Source of the DNA: Microbacterium sp. zg-B185
GTDB lineage: Bacteria; Actinomycetota; Actinomycetes; Actinomycetales; Microbacteriaceae
Assembly (NCBI RefSeq): GCF_030246885.1
Contig: NZ_CP126739.1
Span: forward strand, 1,302,001-1,366,000
DNA length: 64,000 nucleotides
Direction of reading: 5' to 3'
The notes beneath the pieces are model-generated. The model was not told where the DNA came from, did not search any database, and saw only the letters and a list, made by a program, of their open reading frames with translations. Positions 33,547-44,241 of the stretch are shown here, in pieces. Within the stretch, counting starts at the first letter, position 1, and every line of letters begins with the position of its first letter. Made by a program: the position numbers and the translations under genes.

Positions 33547-34401
33547 TTGGCGGTCCTGACCCAGACACCGACCCCGGCACGTGCCCGGCGGCGTTCCACT
33601 CCCGGCGCCGGTTCGGCCAAACGCAAGTCGATCATCCGCGGCGCCATCGGGCTGGTCGTCCTGTTCGTCGTCGCCGAGCTCATTTCCCGCTCCGGCATCG
33701 TCGATTCGGCATTCCTGCCCCCGACCTCTCTCGTGCTGGTCCGCACCGCCGAGCTGCTCGTCGACCCGGGCTTCATCGGCGCCGTGCTCGCAACGCTTCA
33801 GGCGTGGGGGATCGGTTTGCTGATCTGCATCGTCGTGGCCGTCTCGATCGGGGTGGTGCTCGGATCTTCCCGCGGCGCGTACTCGGCGAGCAGGGCGGTC
33901 ATCGAGTTCCTGCGCCCCATTCCGTCGGTCGCGCTCATTCCACTCGCCATCCTGGTGTTCGGAAACGACGCCGAGATGAAGATCGCGCTCATCGTCTTCT
34001 CGACCCTGTGGCCCGTCCTCTTCAACACGATCTACGGCATGCACGACGTGGACCCGATCGCCAAGCTGACGGCCCAGAGCTTCGGCCGTGGACGCGTCGC
34101 CACCCTGTTCTCGGTGTCGCTGCCCAGCGCCGCACCGTTCATCTTCACCGGCATCCGAATTGCGGCATCCGTGGCGCTGATCGTCGCGGTCAGCGCGGAA
34201 CTGCTCGCCGGGGCATCCGACGGACTGGGGCGATGGATGCTGGATGCCGGCGCCACCGGCAACCGCCCAGACCTCGTGTACGCGGCGACGATCATCGCGG
34301 GACTGCTGGGACTGGCCATCAACGGAGTGCTCGTGCTCATCGAGCGCCGCTTCCTGTCGTGGCAGCCGGCCCTGCGTCAGACCGGAAAGGGTTCGGAATG
34401 A
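33547..34401 (+). CDS. ABC transporter permease (SsuC/TauC type), first copy
   Basis: 284 residues, about six helices. BPD_transp_1 signature EFLRPIPSVALIPLAILVFGNDAEMKIALIVFSTLWPVLFNT and the EAA-like loop around QSFGRGRVATLFSVSLPSAAPFIFTGIRIA. TTG start after ggaggcgg. The stop overlaps the ATG of the second permease by 4 bases. Confidence 0.88.
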   Translation: MAVLTQTPTPARARRRSTPGAGSAKRKSIIRGAIGLVVLFVVAELISRSGIVDSAFLPPTSLVLVRTAELLVDPGFIGAVLATLQAWGIGLLICIVVAVSIGVVLGSSRGAYSASRAVIEFLRPIPSVALIPLAILVFGNDAEMKIALIVFSTLWPVLFNTIYGMHDVDPIAKLTAQSFGRGRVATLFSVSLPSAAPFIFTGIRIAASVALIVAVSAELLAGASDGLGRWMLDAGATGNRPDLVYAATIIAGLLGLAINGVLVLIERRFLSWQPALRQTGKGSE

Positions 34402-35252
34402 CCGAGGCGACCACTAAGACCACCTGGATGGGTGTCGTCCGACGCCCTCGTCGGGACTTTCGCAAACTCCGGGAATTCGGCATCCGCTGGGGTGCCCTGC
34501 TGGCCCTCGGCCTGGTGTGGGAGCTCGCCGCCCGCATCGCCGAGTCCCCGTTCTTCCCGCCGGTCTCGGCGATCATCGAGCGGTTCGTGGCGATCTGGTT
34601 CTCCGGACCGCCGTCGTCGCTGTTCCTGACCGAACGTGTCGGAACCGACATCGTGCCCAGCCTTGTCCGGATGCTGGGCGGCTGGTCCATCGCGGTGGCC
34701 TTCGCCATCGTGCTGGGTGTCGCGATCGGCCGCAGCCGCGTGCTCGGCGACTATGTCGAGCCGATCATCCACTTCGTTCGCGCGATCCCGCCCCCGGCCC
34801 TCATCCCGATCTTCCTGATCCTGCTCGGATTCGGAAACGAGATGCGGGTGGCGCTGATCGCGTTCGCGGTGATCTGGCCGGTGCTGCTCAACACGATCGA
34901 CGGTGTCCGGTCCGTCGAGACGCTGCACCTGGACACGGGGCGCGTGTTCGAGTTCGACCGCCGCAAGATCTTCTTCGGCGTCGTGCTGCCGAGCGCAGCT
35001 CCCAAGATCTTCGCGGGCCTGCGCGTGAGCCTGTCGGTCGCGCTGATCGTCATGGTCATCTCCGAGATGGTGGGCAAGCCGGACGGCATCGGCTTCGTCA
35101 TCCTCGGCGCGCAACGCAATTTCCGAATGCTGGATATGTGGGCAGGAATCCTCCTGCTCGGCATCCTCGGCTACGTACTCAACGCGATCCTCGCCCTGGT
35201 GGAATCACGCGTGACCAGATGGCACCGGGGCGCACGAGAGGGACTGTCATGA
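34398..35252 (+). CDS. ABC transporter permease (SsuC/TauC type), second copy
   Basis: 284 residues, homologous to but clearly different from the first permease: FVRAIPPPALIPIFLILLGFGNEMRVALIAFAVIWPVLLNTIDG and RKIFFGVVLPSAAPKIFAGLRVSLSVALIVMV. Its presence implies a heterodimeric membrane channel. Overlaps both neighbours by 4 bases. Confidence 0.88.
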   Translation: MTEATTKTTWMGVVRRPRRDFRKLREFGIRWGALLALGLVWELAARIAESPFFPPVSAIIERFVAIWFSGPPSSLFLTERVGTDIVPSLVRMLGGWSIAVAFAIVLGVAIGRSRVLGDYVEPIIHFVRAIPPPALIPIFLILLGFGNEMRVALIAFAVIWPVLLNTIDGVRSVETLHLDTGRVFEFDRRKIFFGVVLPSAAPKIFAGLRVSLSVALIVMVISEMVGKPDGIGFVILGAQRNFRMLDMWAGILLLGILGYVLNAILALVESRVTRWHRGAREGLS

Positions 35253-36082
35253 CGATCACCACCACTGCGACCGACCTGCTGACGATCGAGGGTCTGGGTC
35301 ACGTTTACGAAGGCCGCCAGCGTCACGAGGCGATCGGCCGGCTCGACTTCACCGTCCCCGAGGGGTCGTTCATCTCCATCGTCGGGCCCTCCGGCTGCGG
35401 CAAGACCACGATGCTGCGCTGCCTTTCGGGGCTGATGAAGCCCACGCGCGGCACCGTACTCCTGCAGGGCGAGCCCGTGCTCGGCGTTCCGCGCGACCTG
35501 GCCCTGGTCTTCCAGGACTACAGCCGGTCGCTGTTCCCGTGGCGCACGGTCGCGGGCAACATCGCGTTCGTCCTGCCCCGACGCGGCCTGACCGCCGCGG
35601 AGCGCAAGGCACGGGTCGACGAAAGCCTGGACGCGGTGGGGCTGACCGGCTCGGCCGACAAGTACCCGTGGCAGCTTTCCGGGGGAATGCAGCAGCGGGT
35701 CGCGATCGCTCGTGCGCTGGCCTACCGGCCCAAGATCCTGCTCATGGACGAGCCGTTCGCGTCCGTGGACGCACAGACGCGGGCCGAGCTCGAGGACCTC
35801 ATGCTGGCGGTGCGCGAACGCTTCGACATGACGATCCTGTTCGTCACGCACGACATCGACGAGAGCGTCTATCTGGCCGATCGCGTGCTGGTGCTCTCGA
35901 AGTCGCCCTCGACGATCGTGGCGACCATCGACGTCGACCTGCCGCGCCCGCGCGACCAGGTCTCGACCCGCGAGCTGGACCAGTTCGTGCAGCTGCGCTC
36001 AGGGATCGCCCGCATGATCCGCGACCAGTCGACGCGGCGCCCGACGGCGGGAGCGATCGCGACCGACGGGGCAGCCTCCTAG
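35249..36082 (+). CDS. ABC transporter ATP-binding protein (SsuB/TauB type)
   Basis: 277 residues. Walker A VGPSGCGKTT (about 47-56), Q-loop VFQDYSRSLFPW, signature [15 protein letters not shown], Walker B ILLMDEPFASVD, switch His FVTHDIDES. ATG overlaps the preceding TGA. The C-terminal 40 residues (RPRDQVSTRELDQFVQLRSGIARMI) match the SsuB-type tail. Last gene of the importer operon. Confidence 0.92.
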   Translation: MTITTTATDLLTIEGLGHVYEGRQRHEAIGRLDFTVPEGSFISIVGPSGCGKTTMLRCLSGLMKPTRGTVLLQGEPVLGVPRDLALVFQDYSRSLFPWRTVAGNIAFVLPRRGLTAAERKARVDESLDAVGLTGSADKYPWQLSGGMQQRVAIARALAYRPKILLMDEPFASVDAQTRAELEDLMLAVRERFDMTILFVTHDIDESVYLADRVLVLSKSPSTIVATIDVDLPRPRDQVSTRELDQFVQLRSGIARMIRDQSTRRPTAGAIATDGAAS

Positions 36083-36124
36083 AGTCGGCGCCGGTCGGTC
36101 ACGGGCCGGCGGTGGTCGTCCCGA

Positions 36125-38889
<2,765 letters not shown>

Positions 38890-38979
38890 CCTGGTGCTTC
38901 TCCCTCACGGCCCGGCAGCTCCATGCGTCACCCTACCGAGGGCAGCGGACCGGGGACACCGTCCGGAACGCAGCAGCGA

Positions 38980-39873
38980 TCACCGACTGAGCGACGCTTC
39001 CTCATCCAGTCGTCCGAGCTTGTCCGGGTTCGCGATCGTGTACATCCGCGTGATCAGTCCGTGCTCGACGGTGAAGGTCACGACCGCCATGAGCTGGCCA
39101 TCCAGCTCGACCCGGAGAGCGGCCTGTCCGTTGACGCGCGCGGTGCTGGCCGTGAGCGTCCCCTCGACCTTCGCGAGGTTGCCAGTGAGGTAGCGCGCGA
39201 GCCGCTGCGCGCCGACGATCGGTCCCCGCGCCGCTCCGCGCACCTTGCCGCCACTGTCTGCCACCGAGGCCACGTCGGGCGCGAGCACGTCCATGAGCGC
39301 CTGCAGATCGCCCGTGTTCAGCGCTCTCACGAACCGCTCGACGACCTCCTCGTGCTCCGCCGCGACCACGCGCATCCGCGGCTGCCGCGCCGACACGTGC
39401 GCCTTCGCCCGGTGCGCGATCTGCCGCACTGCCGCGGGGCTCTTGCCGACGGCATCCGCGATCTCGTCGTACGGGACGTCGAACACCTCCCGCAGGACGA
39501 ATACTGCCCGTTCGGCCGGGCCGAGAGTCTCCAGCACGGTGAGCATCGCGATGGACAGACTCTCTGCCAGCTCGATGTCGGCGGCGACGTCGGGACCGGT
39601 CAGCAGCGGCTCCGGAAGCCACGGCCCGACGTACTCCTCGCGCCGGCGCGCCACCGTGCGCAGCTGATTGAGCGCCTGTCGCGTGACGATGCGCACGAGG
39701 TATGCACGTGGCTCGCGGACCTCGGCCTGATCCACGGCTGCCCAGCGCAGCCAGGACTCCTGGAGCACGTCCTCGGCGTCGGCGGCGGATCCGAGAAGCT
39801 CGTAGGCCACAGTGAACAGCAGCCCGCGATGGACGAGGAACGGATCGTCCTCATGCCGGCTCGGGTGGCTCAT
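38980..39873 (-). CDS. ECF41-type RNA polymerase sigma factor (SigJ-like)
   Basis: 297 residues. Sigma region 2 about 10-75 (DAEDVLQESWLRW), region 4 about 115-165 (VFVLREVFDVPYDEIADAVGKSPAAVRQIAHRAKAHV). A C-terminal SnoaL-like domain (about 175-290) replaces a separate anti-sigma factor. ECF41 hallmarks present: linker WLPEPLL, SGGK (DGGGK-type) and NPDKL near the end. In this family the extension both activates and restrains the sigma factor. Lies 10 bp after the CMD-family gene, its usual partner and target. Confidence 0.92.
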   Translation of the reverse strand: MSHPSRHEDDPFLVHRGLLFTVAYELLGSAADAEDVLQESWLRWAAVDQAEVREPRAYLVRIVTRQALNQLRTVARRREEYVGPWLPEPLLTGPDVAADIELAESLSIAMLTVLETLGPAERAVFVLREVFDVPYDEIADAVGKSPAAVRQIAHRAKAHVSARQPRMRVVAAEHEEVVERFVRALNTGDLQALMDVLAPDVASVADSGGKVRGAARGPIVGAQRLARYLTGNLAKVEGTLTASTARVNGQAALRVELDGQLMAVVTFTVEHGLITRMYTIANPDKLGRLDEEASLSR

Positions 39874-39883
39874 GCCGGCGATC

Positions 39884-40474
39884 CTACGCAGCGTCGGCGA
39901 CGGCCGGCGGTGCTGCCAGCGGAGCCAACCCACACGCGTCTGCGAAGTGCTCCGAGCGGATGCCGAGGGCAAGGTTCATGCGCGCGCTCATGTTCATGAA
40001 ACCCACGCGAGCGGCTAGTTCCACCAGCGCGGCGGGTCCGAGCTCGGCGAGCAGAGCGTCGGAGAGTTCGTCGGTGACTGCGGGAGGTGTCTGGCTCGCC
40101 GCTTCGGCGTATTCCATCACCTTCCGCTCCAGGGGACTGAAGAGCGCGGATTCCCGCCAGCGGGGGACCTCACGCACCTTCGCCTCGTCCAGCCCGTGAT
40201 TGTGCGCCATGAAGTAGTTCAGATCCAGGCAGAAGCTGCAGCCGATCGTGGCGGCAGAAGCCATGGCGGCATAGGAGGAGAGCTCGGGCGTCAGCGCGTG
40301 CCACCCCTCGACCTTGCGGCCGGCGCCCATCGCGGTCTTCATGACGGCCTTGTTGTGCCACAGCACGCCGACCGAGTCCGGAACTCGTCCGGTCATCCGG
40401 CGAGCGGCGAATGTGACGAGGGCGCCGAATGCTCCGGTGATCGGTGCGGCGGGGATGCGGGTGTGGTCGGTCAT
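39884..40474 (-). CDS. Carboxymuconolactone decarboxylase (CMD/AhpD-like) family protein, ECF41 partner
   Basis: 196 residues with the AhpD-like peroxidase motif SAATIGCSFCLDLNYFMAHNHGL (CxxC plus distal His) and helical CMD repeat VMEYAEAASQTPPAVTDELSDALLAELGPAALVELAARVGFMNM. COE proteins (carboxymuconolactone decarboxylase, oxidoreductase or epimerase) are the standard neighbours and targets of ECF41 sigma factors. Likely a thiol-based redox enzyme. ATG 40474 chosen; the long upstream frame is non-coding. An ECF41-type promoter precedes it. Confidence 0.88.
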   Translation of the reverse strand: MTDHTRIPAAPITGAFGALVTFAARRMTGRVPDSVGVLWHNKAVMKTAMGAGRKVEGWHALTPELSSYAAMASAATIGCSFCLDLNYFMAHNHGLDEAKVREVPRWRESALFSPLERKVMEYAEAASQTPPAVTDELSDALLAELGPAALVELAARVGFMNMSARMNLALGIRSEHFADACGLAPLAAPPAVADAA

Positions 40475-40512
40475 CTCGTGCTCCCGGGGTCGTGGGCGGT
40501 CTTTGACATGAG

Positions 40513-40539
40513 ACACCGGCCGGACAACGGGTGTGACAT
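40513..40539 (-). promoter_or_regulatory. ECF41-type promoter driving the CMD-sigma operon
   Basis: On the minus strand TGTCACA (rc of 40533-40539), exactly 16 nt, then TGTC (rc of 40513-40516). The published ECF41 consensus, as I recall it, is TGTCACA-N16-CGTC, so only one base differs. It predicts autoregulation with initiation near 40505, about 30 nt before the CMD start. Confidence 0.75.
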
Positions 40540-40588
40540 CTTCGTCGCGTGAGAGCATGTGCGTGCCACCAGCAGAAAGGCCGAGACC

Positions 40589-40858
40589 ATGCCGGATCCA
40601 CGCCGCACCACGATCGCCGTCGGGAAGCTTTCGATCCGGCCCGCGGATGCGGTGGACCGCTGGGAGGTGCGCGGCACTGCTCACGACTCCGTGGCGGTCG
40701 AGGGGTCGTGGGGGGAGTGGGTCCGCCTGGCGAGGCGCATCCTCGACACGGACGCGCTGTCGCGGGACCTCGAAGCGCGAGGCGACGCGTGGGATCGCGG
40801 CCATGCTGCGGGCATTTCGGATGCCGGCGACGGGGAATCCGCGAACCCCTACCGCTGA
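40589..40858 (+). CDS. Small hypothetical protein
   Basis: 89 residues (MPDPRRTTIAVGKLSIRPADAVDRWEVRG). Soluble, with a Trp-rich central part (WGEWVRLARRILD) and a Gly/Asp end. ATG preceded by gaaagg 8 nt upstream; a GTG at 40559 in frame is possible. Divergent from the CMD-ECF41 operon, ending 10 bp inside the next gene on the opposite strand. No family recognised. Confidence 0.55.
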   Translation: MPDPRRTTIAVGKLSIRPADAVDRWEVRGTAHDSVAVEGSWGEWVRLARRILDTDALSRDLEARGDAWDRGHAAGISDAGDGESANPYR

Positions 40859-41190
40859 CCCACGGGCGTGCGTGCGTCCTCACCCGGATTCACCGATTCG
40901 GGACTCTGCGGGAACCGGAACGCGCTGTCGCGCGGGCGCAGGGACCCTCCGCGCTGGATGTGTCGCAGAAAGCCGACCAGCGCACCGGCGGATTGGGAGG
41001 TGAGACCGGCCTCGTAGCACTTGATCTGAAACGCACGTGGGTCCACCGGCATCCAGCGTTCACGGACGTTCATCATGTCGGCTTTGACCTGGTCCTCCTC
41101 GCGGCGGGGGACGTGCCCACTGGGCGCTGCGGCGGCGCCCACGCATTCCAGGATGTCGTTGACGCTCGGCGGCAGGGGGTCTGTCTCCAT
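40849..41190 (-). CDS. Hypothetical protein
   Basis: 113 residues from ATG (METDPLPPSVNDILECVG). The middle is helical and charged (RREEDQVKADMMNVRERWMPVDPRAFQIKCYEAG), with a Ser/Pro/Arg-rich C-terminus. An upstream in-frame start at 41271 would invade the foldable leader of the divergent wall-protein gene and is rejected. No family recognised. Confidence 0.45.
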   Translation of the reverse strand: METDPLPPSVNDILECVGAAAAPSGHVPRREEDQVKADMMNVRERWMPVDPRAFQIKCYEAGLTSQSAGALVGFLRHIQRGGSLRPRDSAFRFPQSPESVNPGEDARTPVGQR

Positions 41191-41274
41191 AGCCGCACGA
41201 TAGACGGTCCGTGTGCCGCCCGCACCGGGAGAAACCCCCGTTCCTTTTGCAGAGCATGCGGGGAATGGCATTTT

Positions 41275-41361
41275 CGAGGCAATGAAGGTAGCCGATGGGG
41301 GGTGTAGCCACCCACCAAACCGGGGCTATGAACCGATTACGCAGGCGTATTCCCAGCCTCG
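41275..41361 (+). ncRNA. Foldable leader element upstream of the wall-protein gene (candidate structured RNA)
   Basis: CGAGGC (41275) pairs perfectly with GCCTCG (41356-41361). Inside are GTAGCC (41288) with GGCTAT (41324), a hairpin GGGTG-tagc-CACCC (41300-41313), and TACG-cagg-CGTA (41338-41349). This gives a closed multibranch fold about 120 nt before the ATG at 41482. It fits no riboswitch class I know (it lacks c-di-GMP-I and ydaO motifs). Chance pairing is possible; covariation has not been tested. Confidence 0.45.
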
Positions 41362-41431
41362 CATGAACAGTACCGGCCATCTTCGGGTTTTCTTAGGGAA
41401 AAGTAGTCTATGGATCTACTGTGAAAAGTGG

Positions 41432-41475
41432 CTCACTTCGGGCCGTGCCCCCGGCATCTCTGGGGTGAGAAGGCG
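41432..41475 (+). promoter_or_regulatory. Hairpin that can cover the Shine-Dalgarno of the wall-protein gene
   Basis: CTCAC (about 41432) can pair with GTGAG at the start of the GTGAGAAGG ribosome site, with CCCC and GGGG extending the inner stem. Just upstream AGTAG (41403) and CTACT (41417) form another small inverted repeat. This suggests control of translation; not demonstrated. Confidence 0.4.
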
Positions 41476-41481
41476 GTTCCC

Positions 41482-43020
41482 ATGGGAGCCCATACGTCCA
41501 AACCCGCCCGGCTGACGCACGCCCGGCGACCATATCGCACCGCCGCTGCTGCGGCCGTCGCGCTCGGCATGACTCTGGCCGGCTTGACCGCCGTGATCCC
41601 GAGCGCTTACGCCGCGGCAACTCCGATCGACCTCGGGACCGCAGATTCGTACGTCGTCCTCGGTGGAGCCTCCGTGACGAATACCGGTCCCAGCACCCTG
41701 GATGGGGATCTCGGAGTGCACCCCGGAACCGCGATCAGCGGATTCCCGCCGGGCTTGGTCACGGGCGGCACCACCCACTCCGCTGACGCCCACGCCGCGC
41801 AGGCCAAGGTGGACCTGGTCACGGCATACAACAGTGCCGTAGCGCAACCGTTGGGCGAGACGATCAGCGCGGACCTCGGTGGACGCACGCTGCTCGAAGG
41901 CGTGTACACCTCGGGCTCTTCGATGGCGCTCACCGGAGAAGTGACCCTCAACGGGGACGCGGATGCGGTCTGGGTATTCCAAATGGGTTCCACGCTGACC
42001 ACCGCCTCGGCCAGCATGGTGACCCTGACGGGCGGAGCGCAGGCCTGCAACGTGTTCTGGCAGGTCGGCAGCTCGGCGACGCTCGGCACCAACTCCGACT
42101 TCGTCGGCACCATCATGGCTCTCACGTCCATTACGGTGACGACCGGCACAGAAGTTACGGGCCGCGCCCTTGCCCGCAACGGCGAGGTGACGCTGGACAA
42201 CAACGTCTTCGTTGATCCCGGGTGCGCCGATTCGGGTGAAGAACCTGGTGATGGCGAGAACCCCGGTGGTGAGAACCCGGGTGGTGAGAATCCCGGTGGT
42301 GAGAATCCCGGTGGTGAGAATCCCGGTGGTGAGAATCCCGGTGGTGAGAATCCCGGTGGTGAGAATCCCGGTGGTGAGAATCCCGGTGGTGAGAATCCCG
42401 GTGGTGAGAATCCCGGTGGTGAGAATCCCGGTGGTGAGAATCCCGGTGGTGAGAATCCCGGTGGTGAGAATCCCGGTGGTGAGAATCCCGGTGGTGAGAA
42501 TCCCGGTGGTGAGAACCCCGGTGGTGAGAACCCCGGTGGTGAGAACCCCGGTGGTGGCGTCGGCGGTGAGAACCCCGGTGGTGGCATCGGTGGTGGCGGT
42601 GGCACTGGTGGCGGTGGCACAGGTGGTGGCGGCGCCGATGATGGTGGCGCTGGTGGCGGCACCGGTGGCGTCGGTGGCGGTGGCGGCACGGGTGGCAATG
42701 GCGGCAACGGTGGCGGCACCGACGGCACAGGTGGCGGCGGCACTGGTGACGGTGGCTCAGCCGGTGGCAACGGTGGCATCGGCGGCAACGGTGGCAACGG
42801 TGGCGGCTTCGGCAGTGGTGCCCCCGGCACCCCGCAGGCCGGAACGCCTTCCGCAGTCACTCCCGCCGTCGACAGCGCGCGAGCTGGCGACAGCAAGACG
42901 CTGGCCAAGACCGGCAACGACGGATCCAGTCTCTGGATCCTGCTGTCAGCGGCGTTCTGCGCCATCGGAGGTGGCTTCCTGATCACTCAGGCCCGCCGAC
43001 GAAGCGCCCAGCGAAGCTAG
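41482..43020 (+). CDS. DUF3494 (ice-binding-like) cell-wall protein with GGENP repeats and LAKTG sorting signal
   Basis: 512 residues. Signal peptide ending near AYAAA. A DUF3494/ice-binding-like domain follows (about 40-250): LGTADSYVVLGGASVTNTGPSTLDGDLGVHPG, the helix HAAQAKVDLVTAYNSAV, then ADAVWVFQMGSTLTTASASMVTLTGGAQACNVFWQVGSSATLGTNSDFVGTIMA. Next come 20 GGENP repeats (about 259-358), a Gly-rich stretch, and a wall-sorting tail: LAKTG at about 474, a hydrophobic helix and ARRRSAQRS. LAXTG is the motif of class E sortases. Role could be ice binding or adhesion; many family members in non-cold bacteria are adhesin-like. Confidence 0.88.
   Translation: MGAHTSKPARLTHARRPYRTAAAAAVALGMTLAGLTAVIPSAYAAATPIDLGTADSYVVLGGASVTNTGPSTLDGDLGVHPGTAISGFPPGLVTGGTTHSADAHAAQAKVDLVTAYNSAVAQPLGETISADLGGRTLLEGVYTSGSSMALTGEVTLNGDADAVWVFQMGSTLTTASASMVTLTGGAQACNVFWQVGSSATLGTNSDFVGTIMALTSITVTTGTEVTGRALARNGEVTLDNNVFVDPGCADSGEEPGDGENPGGENPGGENPGGENPGGENPGGENPGGENPGGENPGGENPGGENPGGENPGGENPGGENPGGENPGGENPGGENPGGENPGGENPGGENPGGENPGGGVGGENPGGGIGGGGGTGGGGTGGGGADDGGAGGGTGGVGGGGGTGGNGGNGGGTDGTGGGGTGDGGSAGGNGGIGGNGGNGGGFGSGAPGTPQAGTPSAVTPAVDSARAGDSKTLAKTGNDGSSLWILLSAAFCAIGGGFLITQARRRSAQRS
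42256..42555 (+). repeat. 20-unit, 15-bp minisatellite inside the wall-protein gene
   Basis: Unit gagaatcccggtggt (ENPGG), 20 copies in frame. The inner copies are identical at the DNA level; the outer ones carry gagaacccc or gagaacccg. Near-perfect homogeneity implies recent expansion, so copy number and spacer length should vary among strains. Confidence 0.95.
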
Positions 43021-43030
43021 CTTCTCCATA

Positions 43031-43074
43031 CCAGAACGCGTCGTACGGGACCGAACCCGCACGGCGCGTTCTGG
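43031..43074 (+). terminator. Terminator-like hairpin after the wall-protein gene
   Basis: CCAGAACGCG pairs perfectly with CGCGTTCTGG across a 24-nt loop that has its own weak pairing (TCGTACGGG, CCGCACGG). Begins 10 nt after the stop. No T-tract. The remaining gap to 43213 shows no clear riboswitch. Confidence 0.6.
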
Positions 43075-43213
43075 CGTCCCCGGTCCCGTCCGGGTCGCGG
43101 TGTTACGCCCCGGGTCGCACGATTTCGGCGGATGCCGCGGTGCACTCAGGCTGGAAATCAGATGATCTGCGCGCCCCGCCGGACACCGCCCCCGACTTTC
43201 GGAGAAGAAGCTC

Positions 43214-44167
43214 TTGAGTAACGACAACTCGACCCACGCCGAGATCGACGCGCATCTGGCGAAGAAGAAGTCCCGTCGCCGGATCGGCATCATCGTCGGT
43301 GTCGTCGCCGTCATCGCCATCGTCGCTGCGATCACGATCCCGATCGTCGTGCAGAACTCCTCAGCCACCGCGGGCGGTGACGAAGAGCTCATCCCGCTCA
43401 CGATCGCCGACACCGCGCAGAGCGACTTCCAGGATGCGATCGTGAAGGTCGGACGTGAGAACGGCCTGGACATCGAGTTCATCAACTTCGATGACCCGTA
43501 CCTGCCCAACACCGCCCTGGTCGAAGGTGAGGTCGACGCGAACTCCTTCCAGCACGTGGCCTGGTTGAGCCAGTTCAACAAGGAGAACGACGCCGACATC
43601 ACCCCCGTCTTCTCCACCGTCATCTCCGCCTGGGGTCTCTTCTCCGACTCGGGCGACTCGGTCGAGGACATTCCGGCCGGCGCCCGCATCGCGGTCCCCG
43701 ACGACCCGGCGAACTTCTCTCGCTCGCTGTTCATCCTGCAGACCGCCGGCCTGCTCGAGGTCGACCCGGATGCGGGTGTCTTCCCGACGGAGGAGGACAT
43801 CACCGCCAACCCGGACAACATCGAGCTGGTGCGCATCGCACACGAGTCCGTGCAGACCGCGTATTCCGATCCGACCATCGACGCGGTCGTCGTGGCCACC
43901 GACGACTTCGACCCGGCGCTGAAGATCACCAGCAAGGACGCGCTCGTGCTCGAGGATTCTTCAGCCGCGACATCCAGCCCGTACGTCATCGTCGTCGCGA
44001 CCACCGCGGACAACGCCGACAACCCCGCGTGGGCGCTGCTGGAGAAGACCTACCGGGACGACCGGGTCGTCTCGGCGCTCGAGAAGGAGAAGCGCGGCGA
44101 GGCCACAATCGTCCAGCTGCCGGTCGCCGACCTGCGCGCCGCGCTGGCCGAGCTGACCGCGCAGTAG
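43214..44167 (+). CDS. metQ: MetQ/NlpA family substrate-binding protein with membrane anchor
   Basis: 317 residues. The mature domain matches MetQ/NlpA: YLPNTALVEGEVDANSFQHVAWLSQFNKEN, IPAGARIAVPDDPANFSRSLFILQTAGLLEV, TAYSDPTIDAVVV. Unlike the usual lipoproteins it has no lipobox Cys. It has instead a basic stretch (KKKSRRR) and one long hydrophobic helix (about 23-47), so it should be a signal-anchored binding protein. TTG start after ggagaag. Family members bind methionine; other hydrophobic amino acids are possible. Confidence 0.88.
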   Translation: MSNDNSTHAEIDAHLAKKKSRRRIGIIVGVVAVIAIVAAITIPIVVQNSSATAGGDEELIPLTIADTAQSDFQDAIVKVGRENGLDIEFINFDDPYLPNTALVEGEVDANSFQHVAWLSQFNKENDADITPVFSTVISAWGLFSDSGDSVEDIPAGARIAVPDDPANFSRSLFILQTAGLLEVDPDAGVFPTEEDITANPDNIELVRIAHESVQTAYSDPTIDAVVVATDDFDPALKITSKDALVLEDSSAATSSPYVIVVATTADNADNPAWALLEKTYRDDRVVSALEKEKRGEATIVQLPVADLRAALAELTAQ

Positions 44168-44174
44168 TCGTCTC

Positions 44175-44207
44175 CGGCGGGCGGCGGCTCTGTGCCGCCG
44201 CCCGCCG
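44175..44207 (+). terminator. Perfect 13-bp GC hairpin between metQ and metN
   Basis: CGGCGGGCGGCGG and CCGCCGCCCGCCG around ctctgtg, 7 nt after the metQ stop. No T-tract follows; a partial terminator or 3'-stabilising stem that favours binding protein is likely. The other ABC operon has an equivalent stem at 33458. Confidence 0.75.
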
Positions 44208-44241
44208 TGACGTCCCTGTGCATCCCGATCGAAAGTCCTCA

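Noticed and set aside
42256..42555. Regular direct repeats that could suggest a CRISPR array
   Set aside because: The units are contiguous 15-mers with no spacers and stay in frame as ENPGG inside a wall-protein gene.
41607..42986. Minus-strand frame encoding a Pro/Ser repeat protein
   Set aside because: It is the antisense of the DUF3494 gene; the Pro-rich repeats only mirror the GGENP codons.
43075..43213. SAM or other riboswitch upstream of metQ
   Set aside because: No SAM-I, SAM-II or SAM-IV core motif could be found; only the wall-protein terminator hairpin and unstructured sequence.
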